Shown piece after piece: positions 36,985 to 46,172 of a stretch of DNA of 64,000 nt. The stretch comes from Aquimarina algiphila (lineage in GTDB: Bacteria > Bacteroidota > Bacteroidia > Flavobacteriales > Flavobacteriaceae). The stretch is from positions 1 through 64,000 of the forward strand of contig NZ_VLNR01000035.1 of assembly GCF_007489275.1 (NCBI RefSeq), in the 5' to 3' direction. Both the position numbers and the translations under genes were made by a program. Position 1 is the first letter of the stretch. Every line of letters begins with the position of its first letter. The notes under the pieces are model-generated. The model saw nothing but the letters and a program-made list of their open reading frames with translations. It had not been told where the DNA came from and made no database searches.

Positions 36985-38625
36985 ATGAAACGAAGAGACT
37001 TTGTTCAATACGCGGGATTAGGAGCAGGCGCTTTAATGATGCCATCCCTGCTCTTAGGAAATGATATTTCCGCAGAAGCATTACTACATCCGGGAATGGA
37101 TATAGCAATCAAAAAAAGAATGGCAGATATAGCTCTTAATACTGCAAAATCTTTAGGAGCGACTTATGCCGATGCTCGAATCGGAAGATATTTAAATCAA
37201 TATGTTTTTACAAGAGAAGATAAAGTACAGAATGTTGTTAATACAGAATCCTTTGGTATAGGAATTCGTGTAATTGCAAATGGTACTTGGGGATTTGCTT
37301 CTACCAATGAAGTTTCTGAAAAAGGGATTAAAAAAGCTACAGATCAAGCAGTAGCAATTGCAAAGGCCAATTCAAAAATTCAAAAAGTACCGGTAAAGTT
37401 AGCTCCGGTAGCTTCTCATGGAGAGGTTTCTTGGAAAACGCCAATAAAGAAAGATTTCAAAGAAGTTCCTATTTCAGAAAAGGTAGATTTATTATTAAGT
37501 GCTAACGCAGCAGCATTAAAAAATGGAGCAAACTTTGTGAATTCTGGTTTATTCATGGTAAATGAACAGAAGTATTTTGCTTCTACAGAAGGATCTTATA
37601 TCGATCAGGATGTACATCGTATTTGGCCAACATTTACAGTTACTGCTATAGATCGGGCTTCGAACAAATTTAAATCACGTCAGGCAATGAGTGCTCCGAT
37701 GGGAATGGGGTATGAATATATGGATGGTTTAGATTCAGAAAAACTTGAAGGGCCAGCTGGTCTAAAATTATATAGAGGAAGTTATGATATGGTAGAAGAT
37801 GCTACCATGGCAGCAAAACAAGCCAAAGAAAGACTTACTGCCAAATCTGTAGACGCAGGTAAATATGACCTTGTTTTAGAACCTAATCATTTAGGATTAA
37901 CAATACATGAATCTGTAGGACACCCTCTGGAGCTTGATCGAGTTCTTGGATATGAGGCAAATTATGCAGGAACTAGTTTTGCCACATTAGATAAATGGAA
38001 AACAAAAAACTTTAAATACGGAAGTGATATTGTAAATCTGGTTGCAGATAAGACACAAGTAGGATCTTTAGGTGCTGTAGGTTATGACGATGAAGGCGTT
38101 AAAACCAAACAATGGGATCTTGTACGTAATGGAGTACTCACTAATTATCAAGCAATTCGTGATCAAGTACATATGATTGGTCAAAATGAATCTCACGGGT
38201 GTTGTTACTCACAAAGTTGGAATGATGTGCAGTTTCAAAGAATGCCAAATGTATCTCTGGAAGCAGGTAAAGAGAAATACTCTGTTGCAGAAATGATTAA
38301 GGATGTAGAAAAAGGAATTTATATTGCCGGTAGAGGTTCATATTCTATTGACCAACAACGATATAACTTCCAGTTTGGAGGTACCGTGTTTTATGAGATT
38401 AAAAATGGAGAAATAGTAGGTATGTTAGATGATGTTGCATACCAATCAAATACTCAAGAATTCTGGAACTCATGTGCTAAAATATGTGATCAGAGTGATT
38501 ATCGTATGTTCGGTTCATTTTTCGATGGTAAAGGCCAGCCCTCTCAGATAAGTGCAGTGTCTCACGGTAGTGCTACTACCAGGTTTAATAACGTAAATGT
38601 AATCAATACAGGTAGAGCGATTTAA
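36985..38625 (+). CDS. tldD: TldD family metallopeptidase with Tat-like signal
   Basis: 546 aa. The metal site HESVGHPLELDR (HExxxH type, about residue 310) and the glycine-rich C-terminal part (GYDDEGVKTKQWDLVRNGVL) identify TldD. The N-terminus MKRRDFVQYAGLGAGALMMP is a twin-arginine-like signal, as often seen in Bacteroidetes members, so the protein is probably exported. TldD pairs with PmbA/TldE to degrade unfolded peptides; the partner follows after 32 bases. Confidence 0.9.
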   Translation: MKRRDFVQYAGLGAGALMMPSLLLGNDISAEALLHPGMDIAIKKRMADIALNTAKSLGATYADARIGRYLNQYVFTREDKVQNVVNTESFGIGIRVIANGTWGFASTNEVSEKGIKKATDQAVAIAKANSKIQKVPVKLAPVASHGEVSWKTPIKKDFKEVPISEKVDLLLSANAAALKNGANFVNSGLFMVNEQKYFASTEGSYIDQDVHRIWPTFTVTAIDRASNKFKSRQAMSAPMGMGYEYMDGLDSEKLEGPAGLKLYRGSYDMVEDATMAAKQAKERLTAKSVDAGKYDLVLEPNHLGLTIHESVGHPLELDRVLGYEANYAGTSFATLDKWKTKNFKYGSDIVNLVADKTQVGSLGAVGYDDEGVKTKQWDLVRNGVLTNYQAIRDQVHMIGQNESHGCCYSQSWNDVQFQRMPNVSLEAGKEKYSVAEMIKDVEKGIYIAGRGSYSIDQQRYNFQFGGTVFYEIKNGEIVGMLDDVAYQSNTQEFWNSCAKICDQSDYRMFGSFFDGKGQPSQISAVSHGSATTRFNNVNVINTGRAI

Positions 38626-38657
38626 ACTATTGATTTACTACAAATACTAACAATATC

Positions 38658-39974
38658 ATGGCAATATATACAAAAGAAGAAGCAAGAAAAATCATGGAGA
38701 AAGCTTTAAGCTTTTCTACCGCAGATGCTTGTGAAATTAATATAAGTGGAAGTGAAAGTGGTAACATTCGTTATGCACGTAATACGGTGTCTACAGCAGG
38801 ACACAGATCAAATCAAACCTTGGTAGTACAATCAAACTTTGGTAAAAAATCTGGTACAGCAACGATTGATGAATTTGATGATGAATCTTTAAAGAAAGTT
38901 GTGAAAAGAGCAGAAGAATTAGCAAAACTTTCACCAGAAAACCCGGAGTTTATGGCTCCATTAGGTCCTCAGACCTATGATAAGTCAATCACGTTTAGTG
39001 AGGCTACAGCCAAGATTACTCCAGAATATCGTGCTACTGTGGCAAGCAGCAGTATTGAACCTGCAGCTGCAAAAGATATTACAGCAGCTGGATTTTTTAA
39101 TGACTCATCCAGTTTTAGTGCAATGTTAAATTCTAGTGGACTTTTTGCTTATAATCAAGAGACCAATTCTGATTTTACAGTAACTATGAGAACTAATGAT
39201 GGTACTGGATCAGGTTGGGTGTCCAGAGATTATAATGATATAAGTAAGTTTGATGCTGTCGAAGCTTCTAATGTGGCAATAAACAAAGCATTGATGTCAA
39301 AAGAAGCTAAAGCTATTGAGCCCGGTAAATATACCGTAATACTGGAGCCAGCAGCATCGATAGGATTGTTGGGTAATATGGCAAGAGCGTTTAATGCCCG
39401 TACAGCAGATGAAGGAAGAAGCTTTATGTCTAAAGAAGGTGGAGGAACTAAATTAGGAGAAAAAATAGTAGATGAACGCATAAATATATGGTCTGATCCT
39501 TTACATCCTGAAGTGCCAACCAGTACATGGAACGGCGCAGGACAACCATTGAAAAAAACAAGCTGGGTAGAGAATGGAGTGGTAAAAAACCTAGCTTATA
39601 GCCGATATTGGGCAAAAGAGAAGGGAGTTGATCCTGTTCCTTTTCCTAATGGTTTTATTATGCAAGGAGGTGATGCATCTCTAGAAGATCTTATAAAAAG
39701 TACTAAAAAAGGAATTTTGGTAACTCGATTATGGTATATTAGAACCGTAGACCCTCAAACACTATTATATACAGGTCTTACCCGTGACGGAACGTTTTAC
39801 ATAGAGAATGGGAAAATAAAACATCCTGTGAAAAATTTTAGATTTAATGAAAGCCCGATCATTATGCTAAATAATCTAGAAACACTTGGTAAACAAGTTA
39901 GGATGAATGGTAATTTAGTCCCTTATATGAAAGTAAGAGATTTTACATTTACCAGTTTATCAGATGCAGTTTAA
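38658..39974 (+). CDS. pmbA: PmbA/TldE family protein
   Basis: 438 aa, non-catalytic partner of TldD. It has the domain layout of the family, with TIDEFDDESLKKVVKRAEEL in the first half and PGKYTVILEPAASIGLLGNM in the centre, and lacks the HExxxH site. No signal peptide is evident, so its location relative to the Tat-like TldD is unclear. It is followed by a strong terminator. Confidence 0.88.
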   Translation: MAIYTKEEARKIMEKALSFSTADACEINISGSESGNIRYARNTVSTAGHRSNQTLVVQSNFGKKSGTATIDEFDDESLKKVVKRAEELAKLSPENPEFMAPLGPQTYDKSITFSEATAKITPEYRATVASSSIEPAAAKDITAAGFFNDSSSFSAMLNSSGLFAYNQETNSDFTVTMRTNDGTGSGWVSRDYNDISKFDAVEASNVAINKALMSKEAKAIEPGKYTVILEPAASIGLLGNMARAFNARTADEGRSFMSKEGGGTKLGEKIVDERINIWSDPLHPEVPTSTWNGAGQPLKKTSWVENGVVKNLAYSRYWAKEKGVDPVPFPNGFIMQGGDASLEDLIKSTKKGILVTRLWYIRTVDPQTLLYTGLTRDGTFYIENGKIKHPVKNFRFNESPIIMLNNLETLGKQVRMNGNLVPYMKVRDFTFTSLSDAV

Positions 39975-39993
39975 TTCTATAGCATAACTATAT

Positions 39994-40034
39994 ACTGGTC
40001 ATTTTGATGAGTTCATTATGACCAGTTTTTTCTT
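39994..40034 (+). terminator. Terminator after pmbA
   Basis: ACTGGTCAT and ATGACCAGT form a 9-bp stem, followed by TTTTTTC. Confidence 0.75.
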
Positions 40035-40106
40035 TTAGATTACTTCATCAGGAATGTATAGTAGAAACAATAGGGGTAATAGTAAAGTTTAAAACAACAA
40101 ACTGCA

Positions 40107-40727
40107 TTGGGTAACAAATTTTTCTTCACACGATTACAGTATGAGTCTGGGGATTGGGATGTTGATCAAAGGATGCCTTCCAATCTTTTAAACTCTCTTG
40201 TTGAGTATACAACTTTAGAGGTAGATACTCAGGAAAAAATAATAGCATTAAGTAGCGAGGAGATATTCAAAAGCCCATTTTGTTATATATCAGGTCATAA
40301 GTTGGTTCAATTTACTAAAAAAGAGCGGGAGAATTTTGAGAAGTATGTTAATAATGGAGGGTTTGTATTTGCTGATGATTGTAATCATGATATAGATGGT
40401 TTGTTTTCAAAATCATTTGAACGCCAAATGGAAGATATTTTTGGACCTGGACAATTAAAGAAAATTCCCAATAATCATGAGATATACAATGTGTTTTTCA
40501 AATTTGAAGATGGCCCACCTACTACTTCTCAAGAGCTTAATGGATGGGGGGATGATATAGTACACGATTATTTAAAAGCAATTATAATCAATGGTAGAAT
40601 AGGAGTTTTATTTAGTAATAAAGATTATGGTTGCGAGTGGGATTATGATTTTAGAAATAAAAGGTGGTATAAGATAGATAATACTCGTTTTGGAGTGAAT
40701 ATAGTATTATATGCACTTACATCATAA
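40107..40727 (+). CDS. DUF4159 family protein
   Basis: 206 aa with a likely TTG start (MGNKFFFTRLQYESGDWDVD). Recognisable parts are FTKKERENFEKYVNNGGFVF and the C-terminal GRIGVLFSNKDYGCEWDYD, as in DUF4159 proteins, which have a flavodoxin- or GATase-like fold. It opens the MoxR/DUF58 block; the next gene starts 12 bases later. Its exact role is unknown. Confidence 0.82.
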   Translation: MGNKFFFTRLQYESGDWDVDQRMPSNLLNSLVEYTTLEVDTQEKIIALSSEEIFKSPFCYISGHKLVQFTKKERENFEKYVNNGGFVFADDCNHDIDGLFSKSFERQMEDIFGPGQLKKIPNNHEIYNVFFKFEDGPPTTSQELNGWGDDIVHDYLKAIIINGRIGVLFSNKDYGCEWDYDFRNKRWYKIDNTRFGVNIVLYALTS

Positions 40728-40738
40728 AAAATATATTG

Positions 40739-41743
40739 ATGGATAAAAATTTAGCAAGTATTGAGCAAGAGGTAAATATATTAACCGGAAAGCTTAGTGA
40801 TTTAAGAAAAGAAATAGGTAAAATAATTACAGGTCAGGAAGAAACCATAGAACAATTATTGATTACTTTTTTAGCCGGTGGGCATGCCTTGTTAGAAGGT
40901 GTTCCCGGATTAGCAAAAACGTTGATGATAAGAACATTGGCAGAGGCAATTGATTTAAAATTTAAGAGGATACAATTTACTCCAGATCTTATGCCTTCAG
41001 ATATTATTGGTACCGAAATATTGGAAGAAGATTATAGTACTGGAAAAAAGTTTTTTAAATTTAATAAGGGACCAATTTTTGCTAATATTATACTTGCAGA
41101 TGAGATTAACCGTACACCACCTAAGACACAGGCAGCTTTATTAGAAGCGATGCAAGAGTTTGAAGTAACCTATTCTGGGAAAACATATGAGTTGGATAAA
41201 CCATTTTTTATTCTAGCTACTCAAAACCCTATTGAACAATCGGGGACATTTATGCTTCCAGAAGCTCAACAGGATAGGTTCTTGCTATATATAAAAATTG
41301 GATATCCCAATGAATTAGAGGAAACTACGATTTTAAAAAATACTACAGGTGTTAAAAAGGAAACACTCAATAAAGTAATTACCGGTGAAGATATCATAAG
41401 ATTACAATATCTTGTTCGAGAAGTTCCTATTAGTGATGAATTGGTCACTTATGTAAGCAGATTAATTCGTGCAACAAGACCAGAAACTACAAAGAATACA
41501 TACGTAAAGGATTGGGTAAGTTGGGGAGCAGGGCCAAGAGCTGGTCAGGCAATGATATTAACAGCCAAAGCTCGTGCATTGATTAAAGGACGTTTATCTG
41601 TTACTCTAGAAGATATAAAACATGTGGCTATTCCAGTATTACGTCATAGGACTATTGTAAATTTTAGAGCAGAATCAGAAAATATAACAGCTGATGATGT
41701 TACTCGTCAACTACTAAAGGAGATTACTGTACCCAAAAATTAA
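40739..41743 (+). CDS. MoxR family AAA+ ATPase
   Basis: 334 aa from ATG 40739; a TTG three bases earlier is also in frame. Walker A LLEGVPGLAKT, Walker B ILADEINRTPPKTQ and sensor FILATQNPIEQSGTFMLPEA are all of MoxR type. MoxR ATPases act as chaperones for VWA-domain proteins. The following genes encode DUF58 and BatA-type VWA proteins. Confidence 0.92.
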   Translation: MDKNLASIEQEVNILTGKLSDLRKEIGKIITGQEETIEQLLITFLAGGHALLEGVPGLAKTLMIRTLAEAIDLKFKRIQFTPDLMPSDIIGTEILEEDYSTGKKFFKFNKGPIFANIILADEINRTPPKTQAALLEAMQEFEVTYSGKTYELDKPFFILATQNPIEQSGTFMLPEAQQDRFLLYIKIGYPNELEETTILKNTTGVKKETLNKVITGEDIIRLQYLVREVPISDELVTYVSRLIRATRPETTKNTYVKDWVSWGAGPRAGQAMILTAKARALIKGRLSVTLEDIKHVAIPVLRHRTIVNFRAESENITADDVTRQLLKEITVPKN

Positions 41744-41747
41744 ATAA

Positions 41748-42644
41748 GTGAAGCAGGATTATCATCAATTATTAAAACCTGAACTCATAAAAAGCGTCTC
41801 TGGATTAGCATTGATTTCGCGTGTAATAGTAGATGGTTATTTATCGGGACTTAATCATAGTATTAGTGTTGGTCCGGGAATGGAGTTTAGTCAATTCAGA
41901 AGTTATGAACCGGGTGATGATTTACGATTACTGGATTGGAAAATGTTAGCACGATCAGGAAGGTATTACATAAAACAATCCGAAGTAGAAACCAATATTG
42001 CAGTAAAATTTATTTTAGATGCAAGTATGTCGATGCTCCATCAGGAGGAAGGATTATCTAAGATGGATTACGTAAGAATCTTAATAGCTTCTTTAGCATA
42101 TTTATCACATCATCAAGGAGATGCTGTTGGTCTTTTTGCACTTAATGATCAGCATTTATATAATTTGTATCCAAAAGTTCAGAAACAACATTATAATCGT
42201 TTATTATTAGAGTTGATTAATATTCAGAATGAAGGAAAATGGCCAGAGTACTCCAAGGAATCAAATAATTTTCATGATCGCGGTCAGAAAGAGTTGATTT
42301 TTTTTATTACTGATTTATATGAACATCATAAAGAACTTACTTCTTTTATTAAAAAAATAAAAACCCCAAGAAATGAAGTTGTAGTATTACACCTTATGGG
42401 AAAGAATGAATTAGAATTTGATTATAAGGGGACGGTTACTTTTGAAGATCTTGAAACGGGAATGAAACTTAAAATAGATACTAAAACTGCAAAAAAGAAA
42501 TACTTGTCATCCTTAGAAGAAATGATGAAAAAGACAAAAGACATTTTATTAGCAAATGGAATTAGTTATCATCTTTTTAGATTGGATGAGCATATAGGAG
42601 AAGCACTACAGGTATTTTTGAAGAAACGAAATAGATTAATGTAA
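41748..42644 (+). CDS. DUF58 (VWA-like) domain protein
   Basis: 298 aa, GTG start. The DUF58 core is GMEFSQFRSYEPGDDLRLLD followed by WKMLARSGRYYIKQSE. A degenerate MIDAS-type segment (FILDASMSMLHQEEG) follows. Probable partner and substrate of the MoxR ATPase encoded four bases upstream. The next gene begins one base after its stop. Confidence 0.9.
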   Translation: MKQDYHQLLKPELIKSVSGLALISRVIVDGYLSGLNHSISVGPGMEFSQFRSYEPGDDLRLLDWKMLARSGRYYIKQSEVETNIAVKFILDASMSMLHQEEGLSKMDYVRILIASLAYLSHHQGDAVGLFALNDQHLYNLYPKVQKQHYNRLLLELINIQNEGKWPEYSKESNNFHDRGQKELIFFITDLYEHHKELTSFIKKIKTPRNEVVVLHLMGKNELEFDYKGTVTFEDLETGMKLKIDTKTAKKKYLSSLEEMMKKTKDILLANGISYHLFRLDEHIGEALQVFLKKRNRLM

Positions 42645-42645
42645 T

Positions 42646-43944
42646 ATGTTCTTTCTTAACCCTACATATCTATGGGCTTTATTGGGACTCCTAGTTCCCA
42701 TAGCAATACATCTGTGGAGTAAAAAAGAGGGAAAAACAATCAAAATCGGTAGTATCAAATTACTGGACGAATCAGATTCAAAACAAACCAGTAGTATTCA
42801 GATCAATGAGTTGTGGTTATTAGTACTAAGACTAGTGTTGCTTAGTGTGCTTATTATTATTATCGCCGGACCTCAAATAAAAAAGAAAGTAAGCACAATA
42901 CCGATTACATATATTTTTGAATCCTCTTTATTGCAATATGAAGAAATATATACTATTCTCGATACAATAGAAGAGGGAGAATCCTTAAGAATGTTACAAA
43001 CCGATTTTCCAGAACTTCAAAAAGATCAATTAGATAGTGTTGATATCAAAGTGCCAAACTATTGGCAATTAGCTAAAGAAATGGAAACTCTTGAAACCGA
43101 TAGTATTGTGGTTTTTACTAATGGATTTAGATCAGGGATAAAAGGTATACGCCCTAAGGTAAATAAAGATGTTAACTGGGTAATTCTCGATCTGGAAAAA
43201 CCATTTGACCAACCTATAGGAGCGGTTAAAAAAGAAAGTAAGATACAACTATTATCTGTATCGAGTGATCATGATGGTTTATCTTTTAATAAGCAGCTTC
43301 TTTCTTCTAATAGCGATAGCATAACATTAAACACATCAAAAGATAGTTTGATTTTTTCGTTAGAAAAGAAAAAAAATAGTATCCCTTTAATCAATGAAAA
43401 AACCATTACTATACTATTGTTTTATGAAGATAGTTTATCTAACGAGATGAAGTATTGCAACGCAGCATTTAGAGCAATATCAAAGTATATTAATAGACCT
43501 GTAGAATTGCAAATTGAAAAGAAAAAGGATACGATTGATTTTGATACTTTTGATTTGATGGTATGGTTGTCTAAGAATCCAATTCCAAAGACTTCTGCAA
43601 AAGTATTGGCATATAGACCAGATGAGTTGGCTCATAATATTATTGAAGAAGGACCTTCTTCCAGAACCTTTTACTTAACCTCTCCCCTTAATACAGAAAA
43701 TAGTATTAATAAACATCTTTCTGAAGAACTTTTATATCTAATCGATATACATAAAGAGGCAAAGGAAAAAATTGATTTGTATGACAAACGGGTCATGGAT
43801 ATAAAAGAATTATCTCCTTTAGTATCTAATCTCAAAATTGATAAAAAAAATGCTTCAATTTTTGATATCTCACAATGGCTATGGATAGTATTAGTCTTCT
43901 TATTAATTATAGAACGTATAATAGCAAAATACAGAAGACAATGA
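42646..43944 (+). CDS. BatA-like membrane protein
   Basis: 432 aa. The N-terminal MFFLNPTYLWALLGLLVPIA and LWSKKEGKTIKIGSIKLLDE match the BatA domain, two helices near residues 10 and 60. A middle soluble region and a single C-terminal helix follow (WLWIVLVFLLIIERIIA). It is the third element of the MoxR/DUF58/BatA block and ends with a four-base ATGA overlap with the next gene. Confidence 0.85.
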   Translation: MFFLNPTYLWALLGLLVPIAIHLWSKKEGKTIKIGSIKLLDESDSKQTSSIQINELWLLVLRLVLLSVLIIIIAGPQIKKKVSTIPITYIFESSLLQYEEIYTILDTIEEGESLRMLQTDFPELQKDQLDSVDIKVPNYWQLAKEMETLETDSIVVFTNGFRSGIKGIRPKVNKDVNWVILDLEKPFDQPIGAVKKESKIQLLSVSSDHDGLSFNKQLLSSNSDSITLNTSKDSLIFSLEKKKNSIPLINEKTITILLFYEDSLSNEMKYCNAAFRAISKYINRPVELQIEKKKDTIDFDTFDLMVWLSKNPIPKTSAKVLAYRPDELAHNIIEEGPSSRTFYLTSPLNTENSINKHLSEELLYLIDIHKEAKEKIDLYDKRVMDIKELSPLVSNLKIDKKNASIFDISQWLWIVLVFLLIIERIIAKYRRQ

Positions 43945-46172
43945 AGATGACAGGAAATATGATATTAAATCGGTTTAGGAGACGTTGGCAATTCATGTTG
44001 TGGGTTGAGATTTTACTGTATTCTCTTGGACCAGCTATTTTGGTGTATTTTTTATTCTTCAAATTACTTTGGTCAATACTTGTATCGATAGTGTTAGTTG
44101 GATTTATGTTTATTTTTATAAAACCATGGAGGCCCAATTTAAAAAAAGTAAGTGGTTACATAGATCAACATCTGGATACAGCAGAGTATAGTACTGGCCT
44201 TTTATTATTACCAGAAGAACAATTATCAGGACTGGCAAAGCTTCAACAATATAAAGTAGCGAAAGAACTTGTGGAGAAATTGGGTACTATTAGTCCACCA
44301 AGCAATTTGTTACGAGGAAGTGTCATTATGGGCTTATTTGCAATAGTAGGATTTCTAATGTATCAATTTAAGATAATCAATTATTTACAAGAGGCAAAGG
44401 AACCAAAAATACCTGCAAATACAATAGTTTTCACAGCTACAGATTCAATTTCAAAAAGAGGTAAGCAACCTAAATTAGAACACCAGGAATTAATTATAGA
44501 TTATCCAAGTTATACACAAATACCTTCTTTTAGAACTACAAAAATGGATGTAAAAGCAGTAGAAGGTTCAAAATTAACTTGGCGAATCAAGTTTAATACA
44601 CATATAAAAGATGTAACTATAGAAAGTATGGGAAGTAGTCAATCCATGAATTATAGTAATGAAATATATACTCAAACTTCTACATTGAATGCTTCGGGGT
44701 TTTATAATTTTAGATATACCGATGTACAAAATACATCATATACTTCTGACTTGTATGCTATAGAAATGATAAAGGATAAGGGTCCTGGAGTAGAGATTAT
44801 TGGACTAAAACAGTTTACTTCCTTCGAGTTTGATGAAAATAAAAAGCTTTCTTTTAAAACCTCTGTTACTGATGATTTTGGAATTGCAGATGTTTATATT
44901 ATTGCTACAGTAAGCAAAGGCTCTGGGGAATCAGTAAAGTTTAGAGAAGAAAAATTAAGCTTTGATACTAAGGTTATTAGAGGGAGTAAAAATTTGAAGT
45001 TATTAAAAAGTATAGATTTAGATAAGATGAAAATGGAGCCTGGAGACGAACTTTATTTTTATATTGAAGCTTTGGATCGCAAGCAACCGATGTCTAATAC
45101 ATCCAGAAGTGAAACCTTTTTTGCCGTTATAAAAGATACACTCTCTGATCAATTTGCAGTTGAAGGTACTATGGGAGTAGATTTAATGCCCGATTATTTT
45201 AGAAGTCAACGACAATTGATAATAGATACAGAAAAGTTAATTCGGGAGAAATCAAAATTGACTAAAAAAGAATTTAATTTTAAAAGTAATGAGTTAGGCT
45301 TTGACCAAAAAGTACTACGCCTTAAATATGCAGAATTCATGGGGGACGAATCAGAATCAGAACTTGTTAATCAAGAAAATCCTGAGATTTCTAATGAAGA
45401 CGAACATGGAGATGAAGATCATGATGAAGAAGATCCTTTGGAGCAATATACACACAAACATGATAGCGATAATGAGCACAATCTGGTCGATCATAAAGAA
45501 GAAGATAGTGAAGAAAAGAACGATCCTTTACATGAATACTTACATAACCATGAAGATCCCGAAGAATCAACGCTATTTACACAATCTCTAAAAAGTAAAC
45601 TAAGACAGGCCTTAAATGAGATGTGGGATGCAGAACTATATTTAAGATTATATACTCCAGAGAAATCATTGCCATATCAATATAGAGCATTAAAACTTAT
45701 ACAGGAAATTAAAAACAGTGCTCGTGTCTATGTACATCGAATTGGCTTTGATCCACCGCCTATTAAGGAGGATAAAAGACTTACGGGTAAAATAGAAGAA
45801 GTATCTAATTTTAGGAAAAAAGAAGAATTACAAGAACCAGAGATATATCCATCGATACGACAAACAATCTTAAGATTAGAAGAATTGATAATAGGAAAAG
45901 AAAAGATTAATGATGATGATAGAACACTTTTTGAGAAAGCAGGAAATGAATTGGCAATCAAGGCACTTGAAAATCCAGGAAAATATCTAAAAACATTACA
46001 AAAATTAAAAAGAACTACCGAAAATAAAAAAATACCATTGTCCACATTGGTTGAAATACAAGGAGGTTTATTTGATGCACTTCCAGAACTAAAGTATAAT
46101 GCAGTAAAAAGAAAAGTACTAACTGGCGAGATTAATGAATTATTATTAAAAGAACTTGAAGTTCATGATTGA
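43941..46172 (+). CDS. Large membrane protein, DUF4175-like, with acidic His-rich insert
   Basis: 743 aa from the ATG that overlaps the previous stop (ATGA). Two N-terminal helices (about residues 18-55) and one near 125 are followed by a long periplasmic part resembling DUF4175-type proteins of Bacteroidetes. Residues about 480-545 are a low-complexity stretch of Asp, Glu and His (EDEHGDEDHDEEDPLEQYTH, then further DxH and HxH pairs) that could bind divalent metals. Downstream is a helical domain. Part of the MoxR block; role unknown. Confidence 0.75.
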   Translation: MKMTGNMILNRFRRRWQFMLWVEILLYSLGPAILVYFLFFKLLWSILVSIVLVGFMFIFIKPWRPNLKKVSGYIDQHLDTAEYSTGLLLLPEEQLSGLAKLQQYKVAKELVEKLGTISPPSNLLRGSVIMGLFAIVGFLMYQFKIINYLQEAKEPKIPANTIVFTATDSISKRGKQPKLEHQELIIDYPSYTQIPSFRTTKMDVKAVEGSKLTWRIKFNTHIKDVTIESMGSSQSMNYSNEIYTQTSTLNASGFYNFRYTDVQNTSYTSDLYAIEMIKDKGPGVEIIGLKQFTSFEFDENKKLSFKTSVTDDFGIADVYIIATVSKGSGESVKFREEKLSFDTKVIRGSKNLKLLKSIDLDKMKMEPGDELYFYIEALDRKQPMSNTSRSETFFAVIKDTLSDQFAVEGTMGVDLMPDYFRSQRQLIIDTEKLIREKSKLTKKEFNFKSNELGFDQKVLRLKYAEFMGDESESELVNQENPEISNEDEHGDEDHDEEDPLEQYTHKHDSDNEHNLVDHKEEDSEEKNDPLHEYLHNHEDPEESTLFTQSLKSKLRQALNEMWDAELYLRLYTPEKSLPYQYRALKLIQEIKNSARVYVHRIGFDPPPIKEDKRLTGKIEEVSNFRKKEELQEPEIYPSIRQTILRLEELIIGKEKINDDDRTLFEKAGNELAIKALENPGKYLKTLQKLKRTTENKKIPLSTLVEIQGGLFDALPELKYNAVKRKVLTGEINELLLKELEVHD

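Noticed and set aside
45301..45591. 96-aa alternate frame over the acidic insert
   Set aside because: Met/Ile/Lys-rich product of reading GAT/GAA repeats out of frame; the DUF4175-like frame explains the sequence.
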